From CAZSRX01 sp964609675 [NCBI: uncultured Bacteroidota bacterium] (GTDB lineage: Bacteria; CLD3; SB21), in contig CAZSRX010000011.1 of the NCBI GenBank assembly GCA_964609675.1, forward strand, positions 1 to 26,351: a DNA stretch of 26,351 nucleotides, given 5' to 3'. The number at the start of each line of letters is the position of its first letter. Position 1 is the stretch's first letter. Positions 6,267 through 14,496 of the stretch are shown one piece after another. Made by a program: the position numbers and the translations under genes. The notes under the pieces are model-generated. The model was not told the origin of the DNA. It did not search any database and saw nothing but the letters and a program-made list of their open reading frames with translations.

Positions 6267-8420
6267 ATGGAAACTCCAACACACACGCCTGCCGGGCAAT
6301 CAACGACCGTTACTGATAAGCCATCTACTGATATCAAAGATACCGGCGTTTACAGCACCAAGCATTTTGACCGCGCAGAAAACTTTATAAACCGCGAACT
6401 GAGCTGGCTGGAATTCAACAAACGCGTGCTGGAGGAAGCGCAGGATCCAACGGTACCATTAATGGAGCAGGTTAAGTTTTTATCCATCTTTAGTTCCAAT
6501 TTGGACGAGTTTTTCATGGTTCGGGTAGCCGGTGTCCGCCGGCAGATTGACGCAGAAGTATTCACGCCGGGGCCGGACGGACTTTCGCCCACTGAAGTCA
6601 TGAAACTCATGGCCGCTAAGATTCATGAATTATCGGCGATTCAGCATAATTATTTTATCGATATCCTTTTGCCCCAGCTGGAAAGCGCGGGAGTCCGGCT
6701 GATGAAACCCGAACACTTAAACGACGAACAGACCATTTACGTCCATCAGTATTTCCAACAAAACATTCATTCGGTGCTTACCCCTTTGGCGATCGATCCA
6801 AGTCATCCGTTCCCGCACATAGGCAATAAAACAATTTGTTTGATCGCTGAAATGAAGCCTACCGTTGATACCAAACTGCCCAAGACGAATCTGGCCATTA
6901 TTCCATTGCTATCGGCTGCCATTCCGCGCTTCATTGCCTTACCTTCAGAGCCCGGCATTTATGCGTTCATCTTACTGGAAAATGTCATCCGGATGTGCCT
7001 GGACCAGTTATTTAATGGTTACGAGGCACTCAGTTGTCATACCATTCGGGTTACGCGCGACTCCGATCTTCAATACGATGAGGATCCTTCGGAAGATCTG
7101 ATCAAATCCATTGCAGAATCGCTCCGCAGCCGTCGGCGGGGCGCCGCCGTTCGTTTGCAGTATGAGGAGGGATTACCGAAAAATATTTTACAATTACTGG
7201 TGCATGAACTGGACCTTGAAAACGACGATTTATACCCGATGCGCGGATTCATCGGTTTCTCGGATTTGATGCAGTTATACAACGCCGTTCCGCTTCCCCA
7301 GCTGAAAGATGCGCCGCTGCCGCCGTTGCCGGTGCCTGAAATGGAAAAAAATCCTGATATGTTCAGCGCCATTCGCAAAGAAGATGTCCTTTTACATCAT
7401 CCGTACCATAACTTTGATTATGTGACACGGTTCCTCCGGGAAGCGGCGGAAGATCCGAATGTTCTTGCCGTGAAAATGACGCTTTACCGTATCGCGGCGA
7501 ATTCGCCTATCGCCCAGGCGCTGCAACTTGCGGCTGAACGCGGTAAGCAGGTTGCCGTTCTGGTTGAACTGAAAGCCCGTTTCGACGAAGAAGCAAACAT
7601 CCAGTGGGCACGCAAGCTGGAAGATGCAGGCGCACATGTGATCTACGGAATGTACGGCCTGAAAACACACTGTAAAGTTTGTCTGGTGGTGCGGCAGGAG
7701 GGCAAAAAAATCCGGCTGTACTGCCATCTTGGCACTGGCAATTACAATGACCGTACGTCGCGTATATACTGTGATATCGGCTTGTTTACTGCGCACCCAA
7801 AATTCGGCGAGGACGTCAGCGGCCTCTTCAATGTCCTGACGGGCTATTCGTCGCCGCCGCGCTTTCACCGGATCAAAATTGCGCCTACCGAATTGCGGGA
7901 CACGTTCATCGGAAAAATCCGCCGGGAAGTCAGCAACCGCAAAGACGGCAAGCCCGCTCTTATCATTGCCAAGATGAACGCCTTGGTTGATCGTCAGATT
8001 ATCCTTGAACTGTATCGGGCCAGTCAGGCCGGCGTGACCATTCGCCTGATAGTCCGCGGCATCTGTTGTCTGAAACCAGGGATTAAAGGTTTGAGCGAAA
8101 ATATCGAAGTGATCAGTATTGTGGACCGATTCCTGGAGCACGCCCGTATATTTTATTTCCAGAACGACCAGCAGCCCGAATATTTTCTTGCCAGCGCTGA
8201 CTGGATGCCGCGCAATCTGGACCAGCGCATCGAAGTCGCTTTTCCCGTCAAGGACCCGAAACATCAGCAAACCCTGTGGAATATCCTGCATGCCCAGTTA
8301 TCCGACAATGTCAAAGCGCGGCGGTTTCTCCCCGACGGCACGACCGTCCGCGTCAAACCGGAAAAAAAGAAAATCCGCTCTCAAATGCTGCTGTATGAAA
8401 TGGCCGCCCGCCAGAAATAA
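6267..8420 (+). CDS. ppk1: Polyphosphate kinase 1
   Basis: Ppk1 transfers the terminal phosphate of ATP onto polyphosphate, usually at the membrane periphery. The length (717) matches the family (about 690-720). The N-terminal domain begins FINRELSWLEFNKRVLEEA (41-59) and continues with FLSIFSSNLDEFFMVRVAG. The two active-site histidines are visible: H468 in LKTHCK (autophosphorylated in E. coli as H435) and H487 in CHLGTGNYN (E. coli H454), with the same 19-residue separation. The ATG at 6267 lacks a clear ribosome binding site, but an in-frame stop lies just upstream (6261-6263), so the start cannot be earlier. The first 35-40 residues are extra compared with E. coli. It stands alone on the plus strand and converges on the tldE-like gene with 44 bp between stops and no visible terminator. 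Confidence 0.96.
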   Translation: METPTHTPAGQSTTVTDKPSTDIKDTGVYSTKHFDRAENFINRELSWLEFNKRVLEEAQDPTVPLMEQVKFLSIFSSNLDEFFMVRVAGVRRQIDAEVFTPGPDGLSPTEVMKLMAAKIHELSAIQHNYFIDILLPQLESAGVRLMKPEHLNDEQTIYVHQYFQQNIHSVLTPLAIDPSHPFPHIGNKTICLIAEMKPTVDTKLPKTNLAIIPLLSAAIPRFIALPSEPGIYAFILLENVIRMCLDQLFNGYEALSCHTIRVTRDSDLQYDEDPSEDLIKSIAESLRSRRRGAAVRLQYEEGLPKNILQLLVHELDLENDDLYPMRGFIGFSDLMQLYNAVPLPQLKDAPLPPLPVPEMEKNPDMFSAIRKEDVLLHHPYHNFDYVTRFLREAAEDPNVLAVKMTLYRIAANSPIAQALQLAAERGKQVAVLVELKARFDEEANIQWARKLEDAGAHVIYGMYGLKTHCKVCLVVRQEGKKIRLYCHLGTGNYNDRTSRIYCDIGLFTAHPKFGEDVSGLFNVLTGYSSPPRFHRIKIAPTELRDTFIGKIRREVSNRKDGKPALIIAKMNALVDRQIILELYRASQAGVTIRLIVRGICCLKPGIKGLSENIEVISIVDRFLEHARIFYFQNDQQPEYFLASADWMPRNLDQRIEVAFPVKDPKHQQTLWNILHAQLSDNVKARRFLPDGTTVRVKPEKKKIRSQMLLYEMAARQK

Positions 8421-8464
8421 TTTCCACGCAGTAAGTCTAATACCGCTATATAAAACCATCACGC

Positions 8465-9790
8465 TTATCCTCTGTCTATTCGTACGTCGCTGATCCGAAA
8501 TGTCGGACAACAAACCGAATGCTCCCATGTTCTGTCATTGCAAACCGCGTCAATCTGCTTTAACCAGATCAGCGCATTGCCTTTGATTTTCAAATTATGA
8601 AACGGACTCCCAATTTCGCCTCCGGACAGAACATAACCGGCGGCCAAATATTCGAGTTGTCCGGTCGCGGCCTCAATACCGCCTCCCCATAAATCTGTAA
8701 GATACAAACCGCGGGAAGTATTCCGAATGACCTTTTCGGCAGTCATAATTCCGTTTTCCAAAAACAGGTTGGAATAGGCCACCTGCGGTAATGTGTCGTA
8801 CAGGCGAAAGGCATTCCCTGTCGGCGTTGTTTCACCATGTACCGCCGCCCGCACATCATAAATGAAACCTTTAAGAAGGCCTCTGTCAATCAAAACCGTG
8901 CGTTGTGTCGGTATGCCTTCGCCGTCAAAGGGCGCGGTTCCTATGCCGCCGGGCATATTACCCTGATCAATGAGCGTAACCGCCGAGGATGAAACCTGAC
9001 GAGCGATTTTATCTGTTAATGGAGAAATATGATTATTAATACTATCGCCATTAAAAAAACTAAAAAGATCTTTGAGAAAAATTCTGCCGGCATCCGGCGT
9101 TAATATTAAATCAATACGTTTTCCGATACTCGGAATTTCGCCGTAAGCTTTTTTCTGCAGGGTTATGCGCCGCAATAATGATGCGGTGTCTTCCAACGTA
9201 TCCAGACGGCGCGTGCGAACCGTAGTCCGGCAAAATCTTTTGCCGGGATAACGGGCAAACCATTCTGCTGAAAGCGCATAGGACATAGACTCATAACTCC
9301 GGTAAATCCCCAAGGAATTGGCGTAAACCCGCTGATGCCGTTCATCTTCGTACACCACGCTCATTCTGAAACCCGGATCGGAGAAGCACGAACGCGCTGC
9401 AGATAAAAACTGCTCCGTTATACTGGATTTTTTTTCGGGGCTTATAGCGTCAAAAATGTCTAAATCGGATGGAACCGGTTCTGCGGATGGCCACAGCCGG
9501 TTGCCCGGATCGGGATACGTTAAACGCGCCTTTGCCGCGGCCGCGCGTATCCACTCCGGCCAGTCGTTGTGCCATAAACCGGACCGCGAAACCCATACGG
9601 CCTTGTTATCGGATATTAACCGTATTCCTATGCCGGCCTCTTCGCCTTCGGATAATGCGCAGGAACGATCATATGGTAGCATGATGGCGGAAGTCAGAAA
9701 ACGATCGATCAGTACATCCGCATCAAAAGCCCCTGTTTTTCGGCAATAATTGAGAATCGTCTGAGCCAGAGACTCTAACCGGTCTATCAC
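8465..9790 (-). CDS. TldE/PmbA-family metalloprotease subunit-like protein
   Basis: A member of the TldD/PmbA (U62) family, 441 residues, near the usual 430-480. The central family motif is GTAPFDGEGIPTQRT (284-298) followed by DRGLLKGFIYD (302-312), and a glycine-rich C-terminal part has LWGGGIEAATGQLEY. No HExxxH zinc motif is present, which fits PmbA/TldE, the non-catalytic partner, rather than TldD, the catalytic subunit. In E. coli TldD-TldE matures microcin B17 and degrades CcdA. No tldD lies in this window. The start is GTG at 9790 and overlaps the rsgA stop (GTGA), so it is translationally coupled to rsgA. The family call is strong, the substrate unknown. Confidence 0.88.
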   Translation of the reverse strand: MIDRLESLAQTILNYCRKTGAFDADVLIDRFLTSAIMLPYDRSCALSEGEEAGIGIRLISDNKAVWVSRSGLWHNDWPEWIRAAAAKARLTYPDPGNRLWPSAEPVPSDLDIFDAISPEKKSSITEQFLSAARSCFSDPGFRMSVVYEDERHQRVYANSLGIYRSYESMSYALSAEWFARYPGKRFCRTTVRTRRLDTLEDTASLLRRITLQKKAYGEIPSIGKRIDLILTPDAGRIFLKDLFSFFNGDSINNHISPLTDKIARQVSSSAVTLIDQGNMPGGIGTAPFDGEGIPTQRTVLIDRGLLKGFIYDVRAAVHGETTPTGNAFRLYDTLPQVAYSNLFLENGIMTAEKVIRNTSRGLYLTDLWGGGIEAATGQLEYLAAGYVLSGGEIGSPFHNLKIKGNALIWLKQIDAVCNDRTWEHSVCCPTFRISDVRIDRG

Positions 9791-11016
9791 GCAGACAGAC
9801 TCTCCAGAATGCGCAGATAACTGTCGTAGCGATCCTGAGAAATTTCAGAGGTAGTTACAGCGCGACGCACCGCGCAAAAAGCTTCATCCATGTGGATACA
9901 GGAGGGATTGGAACAATGCGGGTTGAAAGCCCTGAATTCACGAAAATATTTTTTTAAATCTTTTTTAGAAATACCGGTTAATTCATATTCCTGTATTCCC
10001 GGCGTGTCAATGACCATTCCGCCGCCATCTATATAATAAGCCCGTACGGTCTTGGTTTCCTCGTATTCATCCGTCAAAGACCAGTCCTGAGTCTCGGGAT
10101 CTACAGGCAAACTGCGGTCATTTTTTTTTCGTAAGTTATTAATTAAAGCGGTCTTTCCGACTCCGGCATGCCCCACAATCAAAGTTATTTTATTCCTGAG
10201 CATTTGCTTAAGTTCAGCCACATTGGAAGGCACTACCGTAGTGGTAAACAGAATTTTATATCCGAGTTTCTTGTAAACATCCAGTTGTTCAATAAACAGG
10301 TTATCTTCCGCCAAATCAATCTTGGTACAGCAAATTACCGGTTTATATCCTTTACGTTCGCACAGAACCAGATGGCGATCGAGCCAGTCCGTTCGCAGCA
10401 CCGGTTCCTTGGCGGATACAATAATAACAATCTGATTGATGTTGGCCGCAACGGTATATTCCTGCTTGTGGTCCCTTGTGCCCGGATTTACAGCGGTATT
10501 TTGACGGCTATCCACTTTTTCAATAACACCTTCCCTTCCAGAAATAACACGGATATGCACGCGGTCGCCTACCAGAAGCGGCTCGCGAAGGTTCAATGGA
10601 GTGGCGGTTTTACAGCGGTATTCGGCGTTTCCGGACAGCACATAGAAATACGGCGGCTCCATCCCGGTGATATTACCGCCTACCGTACGGGCTTTGGGGA
10701 CTTTATTTTTTTGTTGTTGATTCCGTTCCTGATTTTTCTGTTCCTGGCGGGGCGGTTTACGGTTTTTATCAGTCGGGCTCTGCTGTCCATGACGGACGCC
10801 ATGATCTTTGCCGGATTTTCCCTGTTTTTTCGAAATGGTTTCCGCCGTTTTTTTTTCAGGTGTTTTTTTGTTTCCGATATCCTTAATCACCGGCTTTTTT
10901 TCATTAACTTGTTTCTGCAGAAATTTAGCTTCGGCAATTTTTTTATTCAGGGCCTCCAAATAATCTTTGGTCCAAGCCGAACGATGGTTGCTGGTATTAT
11001 TGGAATTTTCAGTCAT
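9787..11016 (-). CDS. rsgA: Ribosome small-subunit-dependent GTPase A (RsgA/YjeQ) with long basic N-terminal tail
   Basis: A circularly permuted GTPase that acts in 30S subunit maturation. Order: an OB-fold (about 110-178), then the permuted GTPase with G4 TKID (231-234, the commoner form is NKxD), G1 GHAGVGKT (282-289) and G3 DTPG (337-340), and the C-terminal zinc site C368, C373, H375, C381 (C-x4-C-x-H-x5-C). The protein is 409 residues against about 290-350 in most species, because residues 1-108 form a hydrophilic tail very rich in K, Q, N, E and R. No clear ribosome binding site precedes the ATG. The gene starts 27 bp after the HIT gene stop and overlaps the next gene by 4 bases. Confidence 0.95.
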   Translation of the reverse strand: MTENSNNTSNHRSAWTKDYLEALNKKIAEAKFLQKQVNEKKPVIKDIGNKKTPEKKTAETISKKQGKSGKDHGVRHGQQSPTDKNRKPPRQEQKNQERNQQQKNKVPKARTVGGNITGMEPPYFYVLSGNAEYRCKTATPLNLREPLLVGDRVHIRVISGREGVIEKVDSRQNTAVNPGTRDHKQEYTVAANINQIVIIVSAKEPVLRTDWLDRHLVLCERKGYKPVICCTKIDLAEDNLFIEQLDVYKKLGYKILFTTTVVPSNVAELKQMLRNKITLIVGHAGVGKTALINNLRKKNDRSLPVDPETQDWSLTDEYEETKTVRAYYIDGGGMVIDTPGIQEYELTGISKKDLKKYFREFRAFNPHCSNPSCIHMDEAFCAVRRAVTTSEISQDRYDSYLRILESLSA

Positions 11017-11043
11017 GTCAGGATTTTTTCAGGCTTTCTTTTT

Positions 11044-11538
11044 TTATAACTTCATGAATTCATTTTTTAACAAGTTATAGGTTTCCGATATATATTCCGG
11101 CATCACCTTGATATCGGCAATTACAGGCATAAAATTCGTATCACCGTTCCACCGCGGAACAATGTGCATATGAACATGATCATCAATGCCGGCACCGGCC
11201 ACACGGCCCAGATTGATACCCATGTTGTACCCGTCGGGTTTCATCGTCTGATGAAGCACCGTAAGGCACTTCTGCGTGGTCTGCATAAAGTCCAGCAGCG
11301 TTTCTTCAGGTAGTGGTTGCAGATCCGCTGCATGCTGGTAGGGTACCACCATAAGATGACCGTTATTGTAAGGATACAGATTCATGATCACGAAATTGTG
11401 CGAGGAGCGATACAATATCAGGTTTTCCTTGTCTTTGTCGGCCTGGGGTTTAAAACAAAAAATACAGCCTTCGCCTTCGCTTTTGTCACCCGCTTTGATG
11501 TATCGCATGCGCCAGGGCGCCCATAATTGAGTAGGCAC
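11044..11538 (-). CDS. HIT family nucleotide hydrolase/phosphorylase-like protein
   Basis: A 164-residue histidine-triad protein. The triad is HVHMH (H121, H123, H125), and an N-terminal pair C25/C28 (CIFC) is the usual zinc site. The opening WAPWRMRYI (6-14) is typical of the Ap4A phosphorylase/FHIT-like bacterial branch that acts on dinucleoside polyphosphates or AMP derivatives; the exact substrate cannot be told from sequence. The start is GTG at 11538 with AGGAG 6 bases upstream. It heads the HIT-rsgA-tldE operon; a weak promoter candidate lies about 40-65 bases upstream. Confidence 0.92.
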   Translation of the reverse strand: MPTQLWAPWRMRYIKAGDKSEGEGCIFCFKPQADKDKENLILYRSSHNFVIMNLYPYNNGHLMVVPYQHAADLQPLPEETLLDFMQTTQKCLTVLHQTMKPDGYNMGINLGRVAGAGIDDHVHMHIVPRWNGDTNFMPVIADIKVMPEYISETYNLLKNEFMKL

Positions 11539-11574
11539 GGTCGTCTCCTAAATTTTGTAATTAATCAATTTCTA

Positions 11575-11603
11575 AAAGTACTTAATTTTGTGATGATTTT
11601 CAA
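11575..11603 (-). promoter_or_regulatory. Candidate promoter for the HIT-rsgA-tldE operon
   Basis: On the minus strand TTGAAA (11603-11598) is followed after 17 bases by TACTTT (11580-11575). The -10 match is poor. It lies in the 100-bp gap between ispG and the HIT gene, the only sizeable gap near this operon. Confidence 0.25.
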
Positions 11604-11638
11604 CTGAAATGCTTATACCTAGCATATATTTTGTTCGT

Positions 11639-13657
11639 TCATGAAGCGGGTGGCTCTTTCCACAATCCTTTGGACTTGATCAGAGCAATCAATTCCTGAT
11701 CGGCATCATGCATATCAATATTCCTCGCAACCAGCGTGCGGCCGACATAAAGATTGACCTTACCTGAGCCAGCCCCGATGTATCCGAAGTCGGCGTCGGC
11801 CATTTCGCCCAGACCATTGACGATGCAACCCATAATCGCAATCTTAACATCCTGCAGGTGAGCGGTCTGGCTCTTAATGCGCGTTGCGACTTCCTGAAGA
11901 TTAAATTGTGTGCGACCGCAGGATGGACAGGTGATATATTCCGTCTTGGTAAAACGCCGGCGTGATGCCTGAAGGATGTTATAACTCAGACGCAGCCGCT
12001 CGCCCGGCGCCATCTTTGGGTCGTCAATGACCACCGCATCGCCGATGCCGTCACACAACAGTGAACCCAATAAAGCGGATGCATGATACAATGTCGGAGT
12101 AACAGCCCGATCATAATGCGAAGCGTTATAGCGCAAGACAACTGGCAGCCGAATACCGCGGGCAGACATGGCGGCTATTAGAAGACGGTTCACGTGCACA
12201 ACATCCGGATGGCATAGAGATAGGAAAATCTGTTCTGTAAATACCGATAGTCTCTCTGCAATCCTATTCATTGCGTTATGAATCGCGCCGAGTATACGGT
12301 CGGTACCGGTGATGGATTCAAGGTTTATCTTAATTTCAACCGCTTTATTCTGCAGGATGGAACGGAATTTATTTTGAAATTCTTCAGCGTTTTCCATTAA
12401 AAGGGCAAACAGGTCCGAATGATAATTTATCACGAACATTTCGCCAAACTGATTTTCCAAACAGTCGTTAAACCGATTGATGCCAACGGCAATGACCGGC
12501 TGTGGTTCATCATTAACAAAATAATGATTCGTTTCTGTGTTTTCGTCGGTATACAAAATTTCTGCGGGCTGCTGCGGATACAGCGGATTATGAATAATTT
12601 GTTGCCAGACCCCGGGGTTGTCCATGCCGTCGGTGGTCAGCCCGACACGGACCGGCGCATTGCCGCCGAGCAGCAGGTTGCCGGCGCGGACGGTGTGAGT
12701 ATAGCGACGCTCAAAATAAAAGGGATGCCGTGCATCCGGAATGCTGATGGGCGTGGTCGCGGAAAGGGGTTCCGTCAGCAGCCGGTTGTATTTATCTGCG
12801 ATCGCGCGGGCCGCCGGGATTTCGTTGACAGAATCCTCAGTCAGCGATACGCGGATGGTATCGCCAAGCCCGTCTTCGAGGAGGGCGCCTATCCCGACGG
12901 CTGAGCGGACGCGCCCGTCGTCACCGTCGCCGGCTTCCGTAACGCCGAGATGGAACGGATAGTCCATCTTCAGCTCATACATCCTGGCGGCCAATAAACG
13001 GTAAGCGGCAATCATAATCTGCGTGTTGGATGCTTTCATGGATACCACCAGTTGCCGGTATCCGTAACGCTCGCAGATACGTATAAACTCTATGGCCGAG
13101 GCCACCATGCCTTCCGGTGTGTCGCCGTAGCGGCTTACAATGCGGTCGGACAGCGAGCCATGGTTAACGCCGATACGCATCGCAATGCCCCGATCTCTAC
13201 AGCGCTCCACCAAAGGCCGAAAAGCGGCATCAATCCGTTCCAACTCGTTGGCATATTCGGCGTCCGTGTATTCACGGAAGGAAAAACTTTTTTTATCGGC
13301 ATAATTGCCCGGATTGATGCGGATTTTTTCAACGAACGCCGCTGCTTTCATGGCAGCGTTTGGGGTAAAGTGAATATCAGCGACCAGCGGAACGTGTACA
13401 CCCTCTTTGGCCATGCGTTCTTTGATCGCTTTCAGATTTTCGGCTTCCCGCAGGGAGGGAACGGTAACACGAACAATTTCACAACCGGCTTTTGCCAGCT
13501 GAGCTATTTGTTTCACCGTGGATACCGTATCCATGGTCGGGCAATTCGTCATGGACTGGATGCGTATGGGATTGCGCCCGCCGATAACGACCCCGCCGAC
13601 CGAAACTTCCCGCGTAGGGCGACGTTTATAACTGAAAGGATTTTCGCAGTAGTTCAA
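11639..13657 (-). CDS. ispG: (E)-4-hydroxy-3-methylbut-2-enyl-diphosphate synthase, long form
   Basis: IspG (GcpE) converts MEcPP to HMBPP in the methylerythritol phosphate isoprenoid pathway using a 4Fe-4S cluster. The TIM-barrel part starts near residue 15 with IQSMTNCPTMDT (33-44). The cluster cysteines are C577, C580 and C611 with E618 as the expected fourth ligand (GCIVNGLGE). At 672 residues it is the long form with an extra domain (about 300-560) between barrel and cluster domain, as in plants, Chlamydiae and many FCB bacteria; E. coli IspG has 372. The start is TTG at 13657 with AGGA 6 bases upstream. A stop two codons upstream bars an earlier start and the first ATG lies inside the conserved domain. 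The gene is 32 bp downstream of the unknown 250-residue gene. Confidence 0.96.
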   Translation of the reverse strand: MNYCENPFSYKRRPTREVSVGGVVIGGRNPIRIQSMTNCPTMDTVSTVKQIAQLAKAGCEIVRVTVPSLREAENLKAIKERMAKEGVHVPLVADIHFTPNAAMKAAAFVEKIRINPGNYADKKSFSFREYTDAEYANELERIDAAFRPLVERCRDRGIAMRIGVNHGSLSDRIVSRYGDTPEGMVASAIEFIRICERYGYRQLVVSMKASNTQIMIAAYRLLAARMYELKMDYPFHLGVTEAGDGDDGRVRSAVGIGALLEDGLGDTIRVSLTEDSVNEIPAARAIADKYNRLLTEPLSATTPISIPDARHPFYFERRYTHTVRAGNLLLGGNAPVRVGLTTDGMDNPGVWQQIIHNPLYPQQPAEILYTDENTETNHYFVNDEPQPVIAVGINRFNDCLENQFGEMFVINYHSDLFALLMENAEEFQNKFRSILQNKAVEIKINLESITGTDRILGAIHNAMNRIAERLSVFTEQIFLSLCHPDVVHVNRLLIAAMSARGIRLPVVLRYNASHYDRAVTPTLYHASALLGSLLCDGIGDAVVIDDPKMAPGERLRLSYNILQASRRRFTKTEYITCPSCGRTQFNLQEVATRIKSQTAHLQDVKIAIMGCIVNGLGEMADADFGYIGAGSGKVNLYVGRTLVARNIDMHDADQELIALIKSKGLWKEPPAS

Positions 13658-13689
13658 TAATTATCCTGTATATTCGGACAGACGGCCGG

Positions 13690-14442
13690 TCATTCTATCA
13701 CCTGGTCGCGGCGATAGATACGGATGATTCCGTTTTCCAGCCGCTTAAATATCTTGGACAGGGTTTCCGAATCTTCGTTGGACGAAGTGCACAATACCAT
13801 ATAAAGTTCCCGTCCGTCAAAAACAATCCGGCGCATGTGTACAGTGAGTTTGCCCTCCCCTACCAGCAGTTCGCTTTCATACGTTTCGGCTTTAGGCGCG
13901 GCACTAACGGCCCAGTTCATGCCGTTAACCACCTTGGCCAGCGTCTCCCCGTCGAGTACCCGCGAACCAACCGTCGTCACCGGTTTACGCTCCGTATCAT
14001 AGAGTCCGCCCGCCGCGAAATGATGCTCGTTGACATGGAACATCATCAGCATCAGCAGAGCGTCTTCGCGCTGTTCGGAGCGTTGCTTGCGCCGCTCAAA
14101 GCACTGCCGGATCACCTCAATCTGTCCGCGGAGTTTGTTGCTCGCGCATACCGGATGCGATACAAAACAGGAGCGCCCGCGGCAGGTATCCACCGGTTCC
14201 CCGCAAAGTTGAGCCCGCCAGTAATCCATGGTTGGCACCATTTTGGAAGTAATAGCTTCGCGCTGAAGCGCTTTGCCTTTCTCGTCCTTGCCAACATACA
14301 AGGCGGCGTCCCACAAAAACGCCTCCACTTCGGCCAACTCATACGGACCGCACTTCGCCATCAACGAATCAAACTCATCCTTATTAAAAACCGACTTGAT
14401 GAGATTGATCTTAAAATCGCGGCTTAGTTTTTCTTCTGCCAT
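13690..14442 (-). CDS. Unknown protein with a central cysteine cluster
   Basis: I do not recognise this 250-residue protein. It has no signal peptide or membrane segment. A cysteine cluster is seen at C80-x6-C87-x4-C92-x6-C99, with others at C31, C114 and C218, so a metal or Fe-S site is possible. A basic helical stretch (about 104-127) follows. Residues 190-240 alternate as beta strands and a helix in a way that faintly resembles a Roadblock or PAS-like half, but this is a guess. The ATG is preceded by an AGAGG site. It sits between gpsA (54 bp upstream) and ispG (32 bp downstream), all on the same strand, so it is probably co-expressed with phospholipid and isoprenoid genes. It has normal coding character and no sign of decay. 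Confidence 0.8.
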   Translation of the reverse strand: MAEEKLSRDFKINLIKSVFNKDEFDSLMAKCGPYELAEVEAFLWDAALYVGKDEKGKALQREAITSKMVPTMDYWRAQLCGEPVDTCRGRSCFVSHPVCASNKLRGQIEVIRQCFERRKQRSEQREDALLMLMMFHVNEHHFAAGGLYDTERKPVTTVGSRVLDGETLAKVVNGMNWAVSAAPKAETYESELLVGEGKLTVHMRRIVFDGRELYMVLCTSSNEDSETLSKIFKRLENGIIRIYRRDQVIE

Positions 14443-14496
14443 AAGGACCTCTTTCTATGAAACCTCTGTGTTTATGGTTCGATATCAAATGTTGTA

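Noticed and set aside
7392-8291. Long open frame antisense to ppk1 (about 300 codons)
   Set aside because: It mirrors the codon structure of the conserved ppk1 gene, has no ribosome binding site and no recognisable protein pattern.
8465-9790. Calling the U62-family gene tldD
   Set aside because: The HExxxH zinc-binding motif of TldD is absent; the sequence fits the PmbA/TldE side.
10168-11049. Open frame antisense to rsgA (about 290 codons), phenylalanine- and leucine-rich
   Set aside because: Its F- and L-rich stretches are the complement of the lysine- and glutamate-rich tail of RsgA; no independent coding evidence.
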